Origin: an uncultured Campylobacter sp.
GTDB lineage: Bacteria > Campylobacterota > Campylobacteria > Campylobacterales > Campylobacteraceae
DNA: 64,000 nt
Direction: 5' to 3'
Assembly: GCF_937921625.1 (NCBI RefSeq)
Contig: NZ_CAKZTI010000005.1
Location: 1-64,000 of the forward strand
Positions 61,068 to 64,000 of the stretch are shown in pieces. Both the position numbers and the translations under genes were made by a program. Each line of letters begins with the position of its first letter. Position 1 is the stretch's first letter. The notes under the pieces were generated by a model. It searched no databases, was not told the origin of the DNA, and saw only the letters and a list, made by a program, of their open reading frames with translations.

Positions 61068-63578
61068 TTAGACTAGCGCCAGCTTCAGCACCTCTTCGAT
61101 CCGATCTACCGGCGTTATTTTCAGATCGTTTTTGACCTCGTCCGGTATCTCCGCCAGGTCGCGCTCGTAGTTTTTGCGCGGGATCAAAACCTCGGCGATT
61201 TTGGCTTTGTGCGCGGCGATGAGCTTCTCCTTAAGCCCGCCGATCGGCAGCACCTTGCCGCTTAGCGTGATCTCGCCCGTCATCGCTAGATCGGCGCGTA
61301 CCTCGCGCTCGCTTAAAATCGACGCAATCGCCGTGCTCATCGTGATGCCGGCGCTCGGTCCGTCCTTCGGCGTCGCGCCTTCGGGCACGTGGATGTGAAG
61401 GTCGAATTTATTATAAATCTGCTCCGAGCTTTCGGAATTCTCCTCCGCGTCTAAATTTCGCGTCGCCGCAGGGCTTTTAGATGCGCCGCTATTTGCGCGC
61501 AATGCGGAGTTTTTGCCCGCGCGTGAGGCTTTTGCGGCGCCCGCCCCCATGTCTTGAGCGGCTTTGAGCTTGCCCTCGTCGATCAGCACCTTTACGACGC
61601 TAAAGGCGATTTGCGCGGATTCTTTCATCACGTCGCCGAGCTGGCCCGTGATCGTCATCGCGCCCTTGCCTTTGATCTTGACCGCTTCGATCTTGAGCAC
61701 GTCACCGCCTACCGCAGTCCACGCAAGCCCGTTTACTATGCCGATTTGATCGCGTTTTTCAACCTCGTCGATCTCGAAAACCTTCTTATTTAGGAATTCG
61801 CTTAAATTTTTCGTCGTAACGATGATCTTTTTAAACTCTTTGTCTTTTAAAATTTTAACCGCGACCTTGCGGAAGATCGCTGCGATCTGGCGGCGCAAAT
61901 TTCGCACGCCGCTTTCGCGCGTGTACTCTTCGATGATCTCGGCAAGGGCTGCGGGGTTGATCGCTACGTCGGCGGCTTTGAGCCCGTGGCGTTGCAGCTC
62001 CTGAGGGATCAGATAGTCTTTGGCGATCTGAAACTTCTCCTGCGGCGTGTATGAGCTAAGCTCGATAAACTCCATCCTATCGCGCAGCGGCGCGGGTATG
62101 AGAGATACGTCGTTTGCCGTGGCGATAAAGATAATCTTGCTAAGATCGATATTGAAATTTAGATAATAATCCCTAAAGCTCGAGTTTTGCTCTGGGTCTA
62201 AAATTTCAAGCAGAACCGCCGTCGGATCGCCCTTGTATGAGCTTGAAATTTTATCGATCTCATCAAGCACGATGACGGGGTTCATCTGATTTGCCTCGAT
62301 GAGACCTTGCACGATGCGACCCGGCATCGCGCCGATGTAGGTGCGGCGGTGTCCGCGTAGCTCGTTTACGTCCTCGAGCCCACCTAAGGCGATGCGGATA
62401 AGTTTGCGCTTAAGCGCGGTCGCGATAGAGTTCGCAAGGCTCGTCTTGCCTACGCCAGGAGGGCCGTAGAAGCACAAGATCGCGCCGCCGTTTTTGCCGT
62501 CCTCTTTACTCTTCTTGCTGCTTGTGCCGCGAAGCTCCAAAAGCTGCTTTAGCGCGAAATACTCCTCGATGCGCGCCTTGGGCTTTTTTAGCGAGTGGTG
62601 GTCTTTATTTAGCTGAGCGGTAACGCCCTCGATGGACATCTTGTGTTTGGCGGTCTTTTCAAAAGGCACCTCCAAAACCCAGTCCAGATAGCTCTGCACT
62701 AGCCCCGCATCGGCGCTGTCCGGATGGAGACGGGCAAATTTATCGATCTGCTTTTTGATCTCTTTGTAGGCATCCTCGCCCAAATAGGGCTTTTTAGCCT
62801 CCAGTTTTTTGCGGTACTCCTCGATCTCGACATCGCGATCGGCATCGCCGCCGAGCTCCTTTTGGATCTGTTTGAGCTGCTCTTTTAAAAAATACTCTTT
62901 GTTCGTCTTGTCGATCTTGGAGTGAACTTTGCTTTTGATCTCCTTTTCGAGCCTTTGGGCTTCGATCTCGTCGGAGATGTAGTTGATGAGGTTGAAAAGG
63001 CGCTTTTGCAAGTTGCTCTCGGTAAAAAACGAGTAGGCTACCTGCTTTTTTAACCGCAGTGCGCTTAAAATGAGATCGCAGACGCGCGTGGCGTCGGTGC
63101 CGTCGTCGATGGTTTTTAGTAGATCGTTCGGGAAAAAATGCGTGAGCGTGCTAAGCGTCTTGGTTTTTTCCTTCAGTACGCTTACCAGCGCGTCTAATTT
63201 CTGGTCATTGCCGCGCTCGTCGTGGATGATATCGACGGTAGCGATTAGCGGATCTTGCGAAATTTCTTTTACGATTTTGCCTTTTAGCGCGCCTTGAAAT
63301 AAAATTTTAACCCGACCGTCGGGAAGCGGTACGGTTCTCATCACGGAGCCCACGACGCCTGCGTTATAGATACCGCCGAAGCTTCTATCGCCGCTAAATT
63401 CCGACTTTGAGCTTACGACCATTATCATAGATTCGTTCTTGGCGGCTAGATCGAGAGCCTTTTTGTTATGCTCGTCGCCGATGAAAAGGGGCGCTATCAT
63501 AAACGGATATAAAAATAGCTCGTCCTCGACGATGATAGGCAGATCGCTCGGGAAGGTTGTATTTTGTATCAGTTGCAT
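61068..63578 (-). CDS. lon: ATP-dependent protease La (Lon)
   Basis: An 836-residue LonA protease for misfolded and regulatory proteins. N-terminal LON domain (about 8-200: [26 protein letters not shown]); coiled coil and helical part; AAA+ domain with Walker [17 protein letters not shown] (near 370), [25 protein letters not shown] and Walker [12 protein letters not shown]; and the C-terminal S16 domain with DGPSAGITM (catalytic Ser near 741) and a Lys in [12 protein letters not shown]. Residues about 672-722 are an extra low-complexity segment rich in Ala, Ser and Asn within the protease domain, between PAIKD-type strand and [17 protein letters not shown]. Follows bamD by 8 bases. Confidence 0.95.
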   Translation of the reverse strand: MQLIQNTTFPSDLPIIVEDELFLYPFMIAPLFIGDEHNKKALDLAAKNESMIMVVSSKSEFSGDRSFGGIYNAGVVGSVMRTVPLPDGRVKILFQGALKGKIVKEISQDPLIATVDIIHDERGNDQKLDALVSVLKEKTKTLSTLTHFFPNDLLKTIDDGTDATRVCDLILSALRLKKQVAYSFFTESNLQKRLFNLINYISDEIEAQRLEKEIKSKVHSKIDKTNKEYFLKEQLKQIQKELGGDADRDVEIEEYRKKLEAKKPYLGEDAYKEIKKQIDKFARLHPDSADAGLVQSYLDWVLEVPFEKTAKHKMSIEGVTAQLNKDHHSLKKPKARIEEYFALKQLLELRGTSSKKSKEDGKNGGAILCFYGPPGVGKTSLANSIATALKRKLIRIALGGLEDVNELRGHRRTYIGAMPGRIVQGLIEANQMNPVIVLDEIDKISSSYKGDPTAVLLEILDPEQNSSFRDYYLNFNIDLSKIIFIATANDVSLIPAPLRDRMEFIELSSYTPQEKFQIAKDYLIPQELQRHGLKAADVAINPAALAEIIEEYTRESGVRNLRRQIAAIFRKVAVKILKDKEFKKIIVTTKNLSEFLNKKVFEIDEVEKRDQIGIVNGLAWTAVGGDVLKIEAVKIKGKGAMTITGQLGDVMKESAQIAFSVVKVLIDEGKLKAAQDMGAGAAKASRAGKNSALRANSGASKSPAATRNLDAEENSESSEQIYNKFDLHIHVPEGATPKDGPSAGITMSTAIASILSEREVRADLAMTGEITLSGKVLPIGGLKEKLIAAHKAKIAEVLIPRKNYERDLAEIPDEVKNDLKITPVDRIEEVLKLALV

Positions 63579-63586
63579 CGCTCCTC

Positions 63587-64000
63587 CTACTCAAAAATCG
63601 CGCGATACCAAGGCGAGCGAGGTTTGATGACGTCGGTACCGTTTAATGGGGATTCTTCGATGCGCTGCTCGTAGATTTTGGCGGAACTTTCGCGGTCGGT
63701 ACGCTGGTAAAGGTCTTTGATGTCGATATTTAGCTGATGCTCGGCAAGTCTGAGCTTCGTTAGCATCGTCTCAAGTAGCGGACGATACTCGCTCTGCGGA
63801 TATTCAGCTATAAATTTTCGAATTTCGTCGATGCTGTTTAGCATTAGCTTTTGGTTGCGGTTCGGGCGGCTAAAGGAGTCGAAATTTGCTCTGATCTTTA
63901 GAAATCTCGCATATTCGATCTTTTGCGTCGTGCCGTAGAGGCGGATATACTCGTCTAGGTATTTGTTTGCTTTCTCATAGTTTTCATCCTCCACAAAAGC
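63587..64000 (-). CDS. bamD: outer membrane assembly lipoprotein BamD, 3' part only
   Basis: C-terminal 138 codons of a gene that starts beyond the right edge; the frame is open to the last base. TPR-like helices, [82 protein letters not shown], and the final [32 protein letters not shown]. This is the usual BamD pattern (TPR repeats with a conserved linker), needed for outer-membrane protein assembly. The order bamD-lon is also found in C. jejuni. Confidence 0.88.
   Translation of the reverse strand, partial: AFVEDENYEKANKYLDEYIRLYGTTQKIEYARFLKIRANFDSFSRPNRNQKLMLNSIDEIRKFIAEYPQSEYRPLLETMLTKLRLAEHQLNIDIKDLYQRTDRESSAKIYEQRIEESPLNGTDVIKPRSPWYRAIFE

Overview
This 64 kb window looks like a chromosomal segment of a Campylobacter species from the relatively GC-rich branch that includes C. 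gracilis, C. showae and C. rectus. The genus is suggested by the gene content: an FlgZ/HP0958-like zinc-ribbon protein, a csd1/ccmA-like M23 peptidase and bactofilin pair, a short ComEC, a glutamine synthetase of Helicobacter/Campylobacter type without the adenylylation tyrosine, and split glycyl-tRNA synthetase. The very frequent AAATTTTAAAATTT-type words and the species-level guess are inference from composition.

Positions 1-7,880 are an AT-rich accessory island, visibly poorer in G+C than the rest. After about 970 bases with no gene, every gene is on the + strand and small. The array holds a pair of membrane-anchored paralogues, two Imm41-like proteins, a large unknown protein, a wrecked gene, a SUKH (SMI1/KNR4) protein, an acidic unknown, a frameshifted MafI-like gene, a colicin-D-immunity-like protein and four copies (one wrecked) of an unrecognised family of about 129 residues. 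This is the layout expected of an orphan immunity-gene array of a polymorphic-toxin (contact-dependent or secreted) locus. No toxin is present, so the toxin would have to lie to the left of the window or elsewhere. The copies are mosaic, and three genes are visibly decaying.

From about 8 kb onward the sequence is ordinary core genome. 8.0-14.1 kb (minus strand): PIN-like protein, GNAT acetyltransferase, YciI-like protein, ComEC, glutamine synthetase and a PHP phosphatase. 14.1-24.5 kb (plus): U32 peptidase/tRNA-modification protein, purE, an effector-binding-domain protein, glyQ, Nif3-like, FlgZ-like, waaA and a pseudouridine synthase, then ffh-rpsP-KH-rimM-trmD-rplS, with an unusual pair of overlapping inverted repeats in front of rpsP. 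24.8-29.0 kb: a two-gene acyl-CoA dehydratase activase system. 29.3-33.5 kb: a lipoprotein, tRNA-Ser(GCU), bactofilin and M23 peptidase, Dps, and a HIT protein. 33.7-42.5 kb: pheS-pheT-aroA-ispH-rpsA-serA, tightly packed.

43.2-53.9 kb: a DUF3137 protein; a zinc module (NicO-family permease and znuA divergent from a Zur-like regulator, with a palindrome between them); argJ; a K+-channel-like TrkA-N protein; rpmB; rpe; and a DnaQ-like exonuclease. 54.7-57.6 kb: glycerate kinase and a GntP permease, a likely glycerate-use pair. 57.6-58.6 kb is gene-free, with degenerate short repeats and a G9 tract. 58.6-64 kb (minus): a short Sua5/YrdC protein, an EamA permease, a small membrane protein, lon and the 3' part of bamD, which runs off the right edge.

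Two themes run through the window. Several conserved enzymes carry low-complexity Ala/Ser-rich insertions or tails absent from the usual family. Many promoters share a TAnAAT -10 box followed directly by CGCG. All functional statements rest on reading the translated sequence and family knowledge; no database search was run.
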